Shown: piece by piece, positions 24,085 through 34,958 of the stretch
Numbering within the stretch: the first letter of the stretch is position 1
How the letters are laid out: each line of letters opens with the position of its first letter
Source of the DNA: Corinectria fuckeliana
Taxonomy: Eukaryota; Ascomycota; Sordariomycetes; Hypocreales; Nectriaceae
Direction of reading: 5' to 3'
NCBI GenBank assembly: GCA_019137255.1
Contig: WPDH01000013.1
Span: forward strand, 1 to 64,000
Length of the DNA: 64,000 nucleotides
The notes under the pieces: generated by a model
Databases searched by the model: none
Told to the model about the DNA's origin: nothing
Seen by the model: the letters and a program-made list of their open reading frames with translations, nothing else
Program-made: the position numbers and the translations under genes

Positions 24085-24742
24085 GGGATAGCATGGTTTA
24101 CAATACCGGCTTGGAGCCGAAGGCGTTTTAAGGAACAACGGTTGGAGTAGTGTTTGGGCTGTACACCTATTATTCGGAAAGAATAGCGTATATCATTTAA
24201 TTGTATGCATGTGTGGAAGATGGAAAGGACGGATTCCCAAGTAAGAACATGCTAGTTCTGCTGCGAAGGATTCTGTTGACGCCTTTAAGGTGACTACGGT
24301 TAGCTCTTCGCACAAATACTAATGCAGTGTATTCTACGGGCGAGGGAAACCCTGGATATCTATGACCCGCTATCGCATTAACATGAAGTCAAACACGGGG
24401 TTTTGTTGTGTGTTGCTGTTTCTCATTTGGCGTTTCAGTCAATCCAATATCATATTGAACGAGGCCATATATCAATCCTTGTGAGTAGACGCCTTGTGTA
24501 GTTGATGCATGTGGAATTAGAGGATGTGCTATAGTAAACCAGTTCGCTAATCGCTGTGTTCCATACTCCTCTAACATCTTAATCATCAGACCTGGACCTA
24601 CTTCCAATGTCTGGAGTCTTACAAACTGCCCCGACTATTCGTACAAGCTTCAAAAAAAGAAAGAAGATCCCATAGATGGATCGCGCAACCAATGCGTATC
24701 TTAAAACAGACCGCCATTATTCAACATCGAAAGTACCCCGTC
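24085..24742. other. Intergenic region between convergent GH76 and DUF4188 genes
   Basis: 658 bp holding the two 3' regions. A minus-strand open frame (24389-24607) has fairly protein-like composition but no ATG at its 5' end and no recognisable motif; it probably lies in the 3' untranslated region of the DUF4188 gene. Confidence 0.45.
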
Positions 24743-25669
24743 TCACTCCTTCTCCTTTGGGTTCCCCTTTTCATCTCGCGACATCCTTGAATACTGCGTC
24801 TTCAGTATAGGAGTATCGGCGCTCACTAGAGAGTTCACCCACTGCGGCCCCTCTTCCTTGTTCGCAACCTTGACAGCCGCTCGCCCCATCAGAATGGGAC
24901 GGCAGTTGAGGTATACCGTCTCGTACGCCTTGGCGGGCACGCAGTAGGTCTCGTGGAAGACGCCAATGTGCGGGTACTTCTGGGCGTTGAACCAGTCCCA
25001 GGTCTCGCGGTGCAGAGGCTCGTGGGCAAACCGGTGCAGGCTCTCGAGGTCGCGGAAGTGGCACGTCAGGCCGTTGGTGTTGTTGCTCCCCCGCTCGTCG
25101 CACACCCAGCCCGACACACTCAGCAGGCCGAGGTCCTCGCGGCGCTTTTCGAGGTCCCGCGTCATGGCCATGAAGCGCTCGCCCATCTCCCTGACGCCCG
25201 GGGCAAGAAGACCGAGCGGGTGGTTGAACTGGGAGCCGATGTTGAAGACGACGATGGATGTCTCGGCGGGCTGCGTGCCAAAGGGGCTGCCCGTCGCACC
25301 GGGATTGGTAGGGATCTGGGAGGTGGCCCGGCCGGGGACAACATGTGTTTTGTACTCGTTCGATGACGGGTTGCGGATCTGGAGGACGGTAGTGATGACG
25401 GAGTTGAGCAGCAGGCTGATGGCGGGGACGATGGCCCAGCGAAGGGGCAGGACGGCGCAGAGGAGGAGTTGGAAGAGAGCTCCGATGAGGACGATGGTTT
25501 TGAACTTGAAAGTATCTTTAAAGAAGAGCTGGGTAGAGACATGTTAGGCCGAACATGTGTTGCTAGATCCATTGAGGCCGTCTCGACTTACAAAGGTGTC
25601 GAGGGTTGGCGTAAAGGTAAGCGCCTCGGTAGTGAAGGCCAGCTTGGGCTGGAACTCGGTACTCTTCAT
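24743..25669 (-). CDS. DUF4188 (monooxygenase-like fold) membrane-associated protein
   Basis: Two exons: 25669-25592 and 25528-24743, intron GTAAGT...CCCAG, 287 residues. Starts MKSTEFQPKLAFTTEALTFT. A hydrophobic double segment follows (TIVLIGALFQLLLCAVLPLR and WAIVPAISLLLNSVITTVL, about 36-75), probably two membrane passes. The soluble domain has ETSIVVFNIGSQFNHPLGLL, CHFRDLESLHRFAHEPLHRE and HIGVFHETYCVPAKAYETVY. The conserved HPLG and HETY(C/R)VP patterns match DUF4188, a ferredoxin-like fold related to heme-degrading or antibiotic-biosynthesis monooxygenases. Substrate unknown; it often occurs as a lone accessory gene in moulds. No cluster partner is visible here. Confidence 0.75.
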
Positions 25670-27697
25670 CTTTGGATGTCCACAGCTGAACGACGAGTCA
25701 TGGACTTTTCGGGACTTGCTCGTTTGATCGATGGTTTGGTGATGGCGATGGAGATGGGTCCTGTTGGCGATGGCTGTGAGGAAGTTGACCTCGGCGCTCT
25801 TGTCGACTTATATACCAAAAAGAAAACCACACCAAAATTCATCAGTCCAATAATCAGTGACGCGTTTTCCATTCTATACCATGCACACTGCTGAATAAAT
25901 GCCCATTTCTGGTTTCGCGGGCGCGGGCGCGCAATCGAATGCGAGCTACCATTTCATCAGCCTGATCCGGGGTTGCAGGGGTCGCGTTGGCCCGCTTCGC
26001 ATTCGCATCCGCCAGACAAAAAAAGAATACCACCCACCACCCAACAAAAGTCGCATTGATGCTGCAGCAGTCTATTCGTGCCGCCCTGCCTTGGACAACA
26101 ACTCGGAGCAAATCGTCCCCCCGCTCACCCGCATTCCTTGGAGCAAAGTTCTCCTCGGCGTGACGTCAGATGCCGTGTTGCTCCTTTGGGAAACGGTTTG
26201 TTCTCTCTCGGCGTTTATAGAGTTCCGGGTCGGCGCGGGACGATACGTACATAGATAGACTTTGGACGGAGTTGAGGCGGCTGAATGCATCGAGATTCTG
26301 TCATCTTGTCTGCAGGTAGTCTAAATGATTCGAAGGAGATGATACCCAAGTATTCGTACGGACGCACTTCCTTGCGGACCGCCCTCGCTTCGATAAGAGT
26401 GTCTCACTCATCTGCACATGCGTTTCGGTGGCAGCACCGCCTGAATCAAGAAGCGAGAATCCTCGTTTAGTCAGGAGTTGTACTATTCGGGCTGTATGAT
26501 ATTTCTAGTCGGGCTGTATCTATATCATATGCTCAGTCAGGGCGTCAGGGAGTCAGAGCATTAAATAAAGCATTAGGGAATCGGGACTGCAGCGAACGAT
26601 AGGTAAGAAGTATGAGTTTACAGCCCGAATAGCACAACTTTAGTCCAGATGGCAACCTTGACGACTGGCGTGCATCTCCCGTCCTCGCAGGCCATCTGTC
26701 GCGATCCAAGCTTATCTAATACAGTGACTGGCCAGCTGAATGGCCGACTTGTTCCTCCATCTTGACCCTCGTCGATTCGCACTCGCTATACTTCGTAGCT
26801 TCTAATTATTCCACCGCCCTTTATGCCGTCTCCCGTCTCCCATCTCCCAGTGCAACCAACCTACGCACACCGCCTTGTCAATGGATGGCTTAGCGTTACT
26901 TATTACTCCACTAACTGGGTACCTAGCCTCCATCGCATCGCCACCCGTTTTTAGCGCATCCTCCCCCTCCCCTGTCTCTCCTCTCGGACTCTCTCTTCCA
27001 CACCCACGCCTCGGCTGCCCTGGTAACGGCAAAGTCTTCTGCTTTGTGGAGGTGACGTTTTTTGTCTTGTCGGGCTTCACTCGTCTCATCTAGTCTGGAA
27101 CACATCTCACTTGCATACAAGTCTAACACGACCCACGGGCCGCAGCGGGGAAAGGGCTCATGATCATGACCATGACTTGTATCATCTTGATCCATCCCGG
27201 TGTAAGTGAATCTTGGCACAGACCGCGGACTCCGCTTCCCAGGTAGTCGTCACATTTCAAGCAACATATTTCGATACCTCAACTTCAATTTCAATCAACT
27301 CCTTTGTTTTGGACATATTCTTCTAGTAATTCGACTTCAGACTCAGAATACAACGATTCCTCAGTCATCACTCATGATGGTCATTCATTATCATTATCCC
27401 AATAAGATAACAATCGCACGCACAGCTCAATAATACTCTCCCAGTCCATCCAACAAAGGCCAAACAGTTCGCAAGTATAAATCAAAAATACTCTTCCAAT
27501 GTACATTCCAAGACCCATTGTAACCTGGGAGATTTCAAACTCCTCTAGGCCTTCGGGCCTTCGTCTTCGTCAAAATGCTGGTCTGTGTCGTCACAACCTT
27601 TTGCTTTTCGTCTTTTATTTGTAGTCTACAGATCGCTCTGTGTATGTTCAATATATCCGGTTGCGCCGTGGATACCAAGATAATGATTTGGTGTTTG
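25670..27697. other. 2-kb gene-free region with one MITE
   Basis: Upstream of the DUF4188 gene (-) and downstream of the coiled-coil gene (-). It contains the MITE at 26476-26639. Remaining open frames are short and not protein-like. No RNA gene recognised. Confidence 0.45.
26476..26639 (+). mobile_element. MITE, best-preserved inverted-repeat copy (copy 2)
   Basis: 164 bp. Left end agttgtactattcgggctg, right end cagcccgaatagcacaact: inverted repeats of 19 bp with one mismatch, extending to ta/ta. Internal sequence (taaataaagcattagggaat, then gggactgc) is nearly identical to copy 3 at 43635, which has an extra ~65 bp in the middle. Flanks are ttagtcagg on the left and ttagtccag on the right, an imperfect 6-8-bp duplication, which would fit a hAT-like origin. 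No coding capacity. Confidence 0.75.
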
Positions 27698-29375
27698 CTA
27701 TGCGCTATTTTCCTTGTCCCGAACATGGACCGGGACTTTGGCTTGACGTTGGTTTTGGGGCTCTGTTAGAGACTTCTCCCACTCGTCCATGAGATTTGTC
27801 GCGGTTCGCTTGATGTTGCTGGGCAGTCGGTTGACCATGTTGGAGATCTCTTCTAGCTTTGGGGAGAGAAGTGGGGTGTCGAAACCGGTCGACTTCTTTT
27901 TTCTACGTAGCGAGTTAGTATAGCACAGAAATAACCAGCTACCATGAGCTGAAGCGGACTTACAAGGGCGTGGTGTTCTGCTCTTCATCGTCAGGCGTGT
28001 CATCAAGTCCGCTGCTGCCCATGGTTGAGCCGCTCCAGCGCGACGTCTTGGTAGACGCAGGCGACTCCCAGTTCGACCAGTCGTTGTCGTCGAGAGCATC
28101 GACGGCGAGGGGAGTCCACGAAAAGTGTTTGCTCTTGGTCTTTGGTTTCTCCTGCGCTTCCTTCGAGACGGCCTTCGCGCCACGGGCTGGGCTCGACTCG
28201 GCCGAGTGGGGTGGTTCAAAAACTGTGCTCACCTTGGGTCGGAGCGGATGATTGGGCCTGATGGTGTCCTGGTTTCCGGGTGAGCCGCGGCTTGCGCCAT
28301 TGCGATAGTCAACTGCCGTGGTACGAATTGGCTGGCCCGTGATCGGCTGGCCCGTGATCGGCTGGCCCGTGATCGGCTCGTCCCCAACGGTGATTTGGCG
28401 GATGTCTTCGACGAAAGCCCTGAGGCCTAGCTTAAAGTCCTCGACGATCTGGGGAACACCGGCAACGTTCTGCTGGGAGCGCGGCGCCCAGGAGGCCCGC
28501 TTGGACAAGTTGGGGTTGGTTAATTGAGCGGCCCTGCGCTCAACTGTCGGGAGTCTAACTGTTTCCTGATCGTGGCGGTCCTCATGGAAAGAGAACTCTG
28601 AATCCTTCGCCGGCGAGAGTAGAGACAGGGTTCTCGTATGGCCGCCATGAAAGACCTTCCGTCGGCCTTGGGGAGTTGCAGGCTGACTAGGTTGGCTTTG
28701 ATGGAGAAGCTTTCTGCGGTCCAGATCCACGCTGCGTTTTGTGGCAGATGATTCATCTGCAGTAGCCGGAGTCACAGGGCGAGTTGCCTCGAGGGGGCGG
28801 TGTTCACCCCTCTTGCGAGGAACGTCCTGGTTGGACCATTTCTGCTTGAGTTTGATCAGGTCCGATTCAGCACGAAGCAACTCCTCGCGCAGCTCTAGCA
28901 CCCGCCTCTCCTGAGCAGCAATGGCAATGATAAACTCATTGGGGTCAGAAGGGGACGTGACAGCGGAGTCGACGGGCGTAGGAGGCACGGAGGACATGGC
29001 AGAGGTAGGAGTCGGTCGCGACGGGTCGCTGGTCGGGGGCGCAATCGGGAGGGTAAGCGATAGTCGGTTCACCTGTCGACACATGCTGGACTTTGAACGA
29101 GAGTGACCGCGTCTGAAGGGGGGAGCATCCTCTCTTGAAGCCGGGGGCGGAGGGGGCATCGAAGCTGTTGAGGCGACGCTGTTCTGGCGGCTATGGGCGG
29201 CTCCGGGCTGTTTCTCCTGACGAGCTCGTGCTAGGCCAGGAGAAGTTGTTGACGTGTCGGGACTGCTGTTGTCCAAACTGGAATTGGAAGCCGCTGCGGG
29301 CATAATCAGATCCGCGGGCACTCGATCAGCGACCGAGTAGCGACGACGAATCTCCTGTTGCTGTTGGGAAGCCAT
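27698..29375 (-). CDS. Ser/Pro-rich coiled-coil protein, possibly DUF4048 family
   Basis: Two exons: 29375-27964 and 27902-27698, intron GTAAGT...CGTAG with a CTAAC branch site, 538 residues. The frame is open 149 codons further upstream, but that part looks non-coding; MASQQQQEIRRRYSVADR is the first plausible start. The protein is mostly disordered (Ser, Pro, Arg). One predicted coiled coil has heptads in EFIIAIAAQERRVLELREEL (about 148-180). A later conserved-looking block reads VPQIVEDFKLGLRAFVEDIR, and the C-terminus has LPSNIKRTATNLMDEWEKSL. The middle holds a PITGQ pentapeptide repeated three times, encoded by a 15-bp DNA repeat. Assignment to DUF4048 is from memory of the layout and is weak. 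Function unknown; a scaffold or cytoskeletal adaptor is only a guess. Confidence 0.6.
28330..28377. repeat. 15-bp in-frame minisatellite (3 units)
   Basis: Three identical 15-bp units of ggctggcccgtgatc inside the coiled-coil gene, encoding PITGQ repeats on the minus strand. Unit length divisible by three keeps the frame, so copy number could vary without disrupting the protein. Confidence 0.9.
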
Positions 29376-30199
29376 GGTGAGGCGGCGCTCGAAGATCTTG
29401 TTGAGAGAACGGCAGCCAAGAGTCTGTCGGCGCTTCTGCAAATGAGTGGCGGGAGCACACAAGGCTCTGCGACGCCGCGTTCTGGCGGCGGCGACAACGG
29501 GCCTGGCAGCGAGTGCTCTGTGGTGGGCTTGAGTTAGATGGCGATATTCATCGAAGAGAAGGGACGAGGAACGATGAGCGGCACAAAGTTGAAGGAGGAA
29601 ACCGGGCATCAGGGAGCGATGGCGGATAAGGAGAGAGAGGTGGAGTAGAGGGCTGGAGGCGAGCGCAAGCGGTTGCGCAATTGGGGGTTGGCGTCGTGGA
29701 TGGTCGCGGAGGCTGGAGACCCAGTGGACTGTAGCGTCCAGTGGCTCTGCAACGGCTCTTGCAGTGGCTCTGAAACAAGAGCCCAGGTCGAGAAGGGCCT
29801 GGGGGTGGACTCGGTAGTGCAAGGCTCAAGCCCTGGGCGCAATCATCGGGGGTGAGTGAGCGGGCGCTTCGAGGTCTGGGGACTGAGAGCCGGGGGACAG
29901 GCAGGGGGGATGATAGATTCGTACGGGACAGGGTGACGTTATTTTAGGGGGCGGCGGGGGGTTTTGAATATGGCGGGCTTCGCGTGCTGATAAGAAACAG
30001 TCGTATTCTGGGATGGGAGATGAGATGGGTGTTCAGAAACCAAGCGAGCCTCGTCGATCAGTCATGCCTGGCGCGGGATAATGAGAGTGATAACGGCTGG
30101 GAGACATATGTATGAGGGAGGGTTATTGGGTGGGAACGATTGGATAATGAATGACGGGAGGATGGGGATTGAACGATGAACGAATGAGCGAATGGGTTA

Positions 30200-30246
30200 A
30201 TGAATGAACGAACGAACGAACGAACCACTGATGGATGGATGGATGG
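30200..30246. repeat. Compound tetranucleotide microsatellite
   Basis: gaat/gaac units (30200-30225) followed by gatg units (30229-30246). Non-coding. Confidence 0.9.
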
Positions 30247-30730
30247 GTGTGGAAGACCAAAAGGAAGAAGCGGAAACCGAGAGACCCAGCGGGAAGTTGT
30301 CGAGGATCACGAGGTCGCGTTTGTTTACTATGTATATTATCGGGATGCATCCAAGCAACGCAACTGAGACGCAGCTGAATGGCACCATTAACCCCGACAA
30401 CCAGCTGTCGGCAGTGGACTGCGCCCGGTTCCCGTTAGTTTCCTGCGTCGCTCGATGGTCATCGTCTTTAGCTGCTCATCTCAAGCGCGAGAGAGCCCGA
30501 CCCGTCCGCCGCCGACTGCGTGTCCGGAGGGCCGGGCTCGACCCTCTTCTGGACCCTCGGCCCCTCAATTCCTCAGGGCTCAGGGGAGGGGCAGCTCCCA
30601 GAGTGATGGCGCACATTTACTATGCACCCAGAGGGATGGCTCCGTTGGCCAGCCAGAAGGCGACCCATCACCGCCATCTCCGACCTCTCCATTCATTGGT
30701 TGCTTGTAGTGTTCAAGGCCGTCCTTATGT

Positions 30731-30762
30731 AGGACCTGCAGTGCGGGCGGGCTGCAGGTCCT
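30731..30762. repeat. Perfect 11-bp inverted repeat (hairpin)
   Basis: aggacctgcag (30731-30741) and ctgcaggtcct (30752-30762) are exact reverse complements around a GC-rich 10-nt loop. No U-tract or other sign of a function. Confidence 0.6.
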
Positions 30763-31539
30763 GCAGGACAGCGTCGGGTTTACAGTGTTCCCACAGGCGT
30801 TCCCACAGGGGGCACAGGGGGCACAGGGGGGGCTAGCACTCGACTCCCGCCCTACTCCGTAATGGGCTTTGGGCCAGTGGTGGCGGCCAGTGCATTGTTT
30901 TCCAGGTTGTCTCTCCTCAATCCAGCTGAAGCATGACATGCAATCAACGGAGACTGAAGCAAGCATGGAAGCAATCCCTGCGGCGAACCAAACCTGCAAG
31001 GGCCACATCAGCAATTAAGCTGTGGCCGTGCAGCAATGGCCGGCTGGCCCCAATTTCCGCCGAAATTAGCAGCCAATGGACCCATTAGACCTGTTTCATC
31101 CGCCCCGTCACCACCGGAGCTGCACGTGCAGGTTAATGGATACTTTTGATGGAATGCCAAAAGCAAAACGGCGAGGGCAGGGTAGCGACCAATTCCGGTC
31201 ATGTGACCTCCCTTATTTCCGTATCAACCTCGGTCCACTCAACCACCGTAGATTAGATAGGTAGCTAATTATATCGCGATTCACGGTCGGTCTCGTTAGC
31301 TGCGCATTTTCGTCAGGCAGATCGGATCTAAGTGCGTATACTCCGTATTCTGTCCGGGAATAGAGTCGTTCTGCTCGAGACACCTTTGCTGCCTGCGACT
31401 GTGCTCTTATTTTCTTTGAACAAACCCATCCCTTTGCACTTGTCTCCGCCTCGCGAAGCCTTAAACCACCATAAAAGTCGGACCGCTCAATCAGGCGCGT
31501 CCTTCCGACGTGCTGACATGACTTTGCCATTGATCTACG

Positions 31540-34500
31540 ATGCCTCTCCCATTCGCCCTGGTGTGCGATCTGCTCGAACAGTCCCACAAGCTTTCAACCT
31601 CTCGCAAGAACAATGCCCACGCCGTGTCCGGCTGGTTCACGCGCCATCGCGACCGGATCGACGCACACGATACCAACCTAACAGCCCTTTTGTCCACATT
31701 GCTGCCAGAGAAGAGAACAGATCGGGTTTACTGCATTCAGGCGTCTAGACTTGAGAAAATCATTGGCCGGGCCTTCTTTCTTGGAGCTTCTCGCATTGCG
31801 GAACTGGCACAGCATCGGCAGCCTGGGCGGGGGGGTGACCTGGCCGATTGTGTCTTTCGAATCCTCACTATAACTGTGAGCGTCAACTTATCATGCACCA
31901 GACTGGCCACGGCTAATCGTCTCTCAGCCAAATCCCTCATTCGATCAACAGCATCAAGTCACCGTCGAAGAAATTGACAGCATCCTGCAATCTCTTGCCT
32001 CAAGAGTGAAATGGAGTTCCCCGGCGATCCGTGCTTCTCAGGCCACTCTTACTCAGAGCAACCGAGGTGACCTTGAAAGGGTTTACCGACGCTTGAATCC
32101 CATCGAGGCAAAGTGGTTCACGAGGCTCATCCTCAAAGACTACCAGCCTCTGGTGCTCGATCCCCATCTAGTCTACCGCCTCTGCGATCCGATCCTTCCA
32201 TCAGTACTCAAAATCTACGACGACTTTTTTACTGCTCTTAACGCTGTCCAGACAATTAGAGGGAGGCTTTTGCCCAATGGGACACGGAAGATATCCCGGC
32301 TGCAGACCCTCAGCTCTATCAAACCTCAACTGGGAGTCAAGGTGGGTAGACAACCTTGGCTAAAGGGCCGTAGTATCAAGCATTGCCTGGACATGGGCCA
32401 TGGTCGGATGAGTGTTGAAGAGAAAATTGACGGAGAGTATTGCCAAATCCACGTCGACCTCAGCAAAGGCAAGCAGTGCATACAAATTTTCTCAAAGAGC
32501 GGTAAGGATAGCACTGAGGATAGAGAGACGCTTCATGGGTACGTGCCGTAACTCATTCACACGCAGCACGATTAACCTCAGCGATAGGATCATTCTGGAG
32601 TCACTGCAAATTGGACAACCCGGCTCAAAGATTACAAACGGTTGCATTTTAGAAGGCGAACTAGTTGTATACGATGATTCCGTATGTTCAGCCGTGCCCT
32701 CCGTAGAAATCCGACCTAACTCTTCGCAGCAACAGAAAATTCTCCCTTTCCATAAGATACGCAAGCACGTATCCCGCAGAGGCCGGTTCTTGAGTACGGA
32801 GCAGGACTCCTTGTACGATACCTCTTCCACTCTCACCTTTGTTCGGATTCTAACACAACCAGGCCCGGGCCTCATGAACATTTAATGATAGTGTATTACG
32901 ACATGATGCTTCTGGATGACAGGTCTCTCATCAATGTCCGCCATTCAGAGAGATTCAAGCTCCTCTCGGATGTAATTTCCATCCGAATGGGCTGGGCAGA
33001 GCTGGTACATCGCGAGGTCATTGACTTTAGTCATCCTCTAGGGGCCTCTAACCTACGAAAGGTATTCGCAAGGACCATTGTGGGCAAAAAGGAAGGCCTC
33101 GTTCTAAAGCCTGATGACCCATACTTTGACTTTGCCGATATGCGACGATCATTCTCAAGCTGCTGCATCAAACTCAAGAAAGAGTACATTGGCAATTTTG
33201 GAGATGTTGGGGACTTCGCAGTAGTTGGGGCGCGATACGATCCACTCAAGGCCAAAGGATATCGAATCCTGGATTTGAAATGGACTCACTTTTACCTGGG
33301 CTGTCTCGATAACAGAGAAGAAGTCAGGAGATGGAACGCGAAGCCTGAATTTACTGTGGTAAATGTAGTGGAGCTCAACGAGACAATGCTCCGAGACGTT
33401 GTCACTTATTCCAATCCCTTGGCTATCTCTGCAAGCGAGAACACCCACCTCAAGCTCAAGCTTACCGTCGGGGTTGAACAGGGCTCTCCCTTGACAGTTG
33501 TCTTCACCAACCCCTTGGTGTTTGACATGAGATGCTTCAGCTTTGACAAGGTAGGGAACACGGGGTTCTGGAGCTTGCGATTTCCCATGGCAACAAAGGT
33601 TCACTTCGACCGTGACTTTACAGACGCTGTTTCCTTCGAGCAACTCCAGGAGATGGCGAAGGACGCCACCACCGCAAAGGCTTTGGAGGATAGTCAGGAA
33701 AACCTCCAGTGGATCGCAAGGCTAGAAGGCGCAGACCCCCGAGGAGTCGCGGTCGATGCTGTCAGCCAGCTCACAGTGACAACGATGCCGACGCCGTCAC
33801 CTCGAAGATCTTCCCAGAGCTCAGTGGCTTGGACACCGACCTCACCCGCCGCCGCCGCCAGGTTGTTTCCCGAGGCTCTGGAGCGCCCTTTCGGGGATCG
33901 TCTCCTAGGAACGCGCGCTTTTTCAGTCGCAGCAGCTGTCACTCCTACGGCTCCGTCTACACCGGTTTCTCAAACCCCCTCAGCCGCCGGCAAACCCGTC
34001 GGCTGCAGGCATGTTTCCCCTCACACAACATCGCCGCCACCACGCAAACGACAAAAGTCCAGCCAAGTCTTGAAGCAAACGGAATCAGAGTCCACACACA
34101 AGCACGTGCCCTCACAAACCCGCAAACCTCTGACAGACATAAATGGCAACTCCCAGTCAGCTCCTTCGTCTATTTTATCCAACCCACCTCAGGATCTTGA
34201 GCCCGAGCCTGAAATAATTGATCTTACTTCATCGCCGGAGGCATCGTTCACGACTGCTGCTACCCCGAGGCCTCCCTCTTCGCAACCTAACCGGCCTTTC
34301 TCCCCGATGGACGATCCTAAAGCATTCACGGTTCCTGACGGTGAGGATCAGCGACAGGGTGATAAAAAGTCGCCATTCACGGAAGCCCAAGAAAACGCCT
34401 CGTCTTCCCGAGCCCCAGAACAGGAAAAAGCACATTCTGCTACTCTCACGCGGAGCAGCTGTCGCTATGCCGGCAGCACTTGCCGGCTCGCAAAAACTGT

Positions 34501-34876
34501 CATATTGATAGCCCCTGATGTGCTGGGTGATTCGGAGCATCTCCTTCGGGACCACGGTATCAATGACGCTGTTGTAGACCTTGACAGCTGGTTGGATCAG
34601 GACGAAGCAAGAGCTCGCAATGACCGGGATTGGGAGTCTGGCCCGAACACGATGTTGTTGGTGGACAGCGTGGAGCAACAAGCAGAGACCAAGGCTCTCC
34701 TGGAATCCTTTGAAGAGAAAAGAAAGTCACTCCCAGATGACAAGCGCGAGTGGGTAACAGTTCAGGACTGGAGGGTGTTGAAGTACATCACAATTATGGA
34801 GGACGAGAATATCACGCCAAAGTATTATGATGGGTGGCATGACCCGTGGAGACGGTGGTATTGCGGCATTGTTTAG
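31540..34876 (+). CDS. Divergent Lig4-like ATP-dependent DNA ligase
   Basis: Five exons: 31540-31875, 31928-32538, 32582-32681, 32730-32812, 32863-34876, giving 1,047 residues. The N-terminal ligase domain (WFTRHRDRIDAHDTNLTALL) and catalytic domain follow the Lig4 layout. Motif I reads EEKIDGEYCQIHV, with catalytic Lys278. Motif III is EGELVVYDD, then ILPFHKIRKHVSRRGRFLS and HEHLMIVYYDMMLLDD. Motif IV is KKEGLVLKPDD, and motif V is CCIKLKKEYIG. In motif I the usual Arg of KxDGxR is Tyr283. After about residue 640 comes a 250-residue Ser/Pro-rich linker with a basic NLS-like KRQKSS, then a conserved-looking C-terminal domain ending DGWHDPWRRWYCGIV. I could not recognise the tandem BRCT repeats of true Lig4. 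It is better called a Lig4-like paralogue than LIG4. Role in end joining or repair is inferred. Convergent with the oxygenase, 82 bp between stops. Confidence 0.82.
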
Positions 34877-34958
34877 TAGAGCTTAACAGAAACGGGGAGT
34901 TTATAAAATGAGAGTTGATTAAACCGAATTGCGTTCGTTTTTAATTTTGACACCGCGT

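Larger units (their letters stand above)
29376..31539. other. 2.2-kb gene-free divergent promoter region
   Basis: Between the coiled-coil gene (-) and the ligase gene (+). Holds GAAT/GAAC and GATG microsatellites near 30200-30246, an 11-bp-stem hairpin at 30731-30762 and short G-rich direct repeats (gggggcacag) near 30800-30830. The large minus-strand open frame over 29376-29822 is an upstream extension of the coiled-coil gene with leader-like composition. No gene supported. Confidence 0.45.

Noticed and set aside
22969..24138. 389-codon minus-strand frame opposite the GH76 gene
   Set aside because: Antisense shadow rich in Arg, Val and His; the sense strand encodes a clear GH76 protein with conserved motifs.
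24389..24607. 73-codon minus-strand frame with protein-like composition
   Set aside because: It has no ATG at its 5' end, no homology I recognise, and lies in the likely 3' untranslated region of the DUF4188 gene.
31540..34876. Annotation as DNA ligase IV proper
   Set aside because: Motif I has Tyr in place of Arg and I could not recognise tandem BRCT domains, so the cautious call is Lig4-like ligase.
32885..34876. Ligase starting at ATG 32885
   Set aside because: Upstream exons 31540-32812 carry the N-terminal ligase domain and catalytic lysine, and splice in frame through GTACGA...CCAG.
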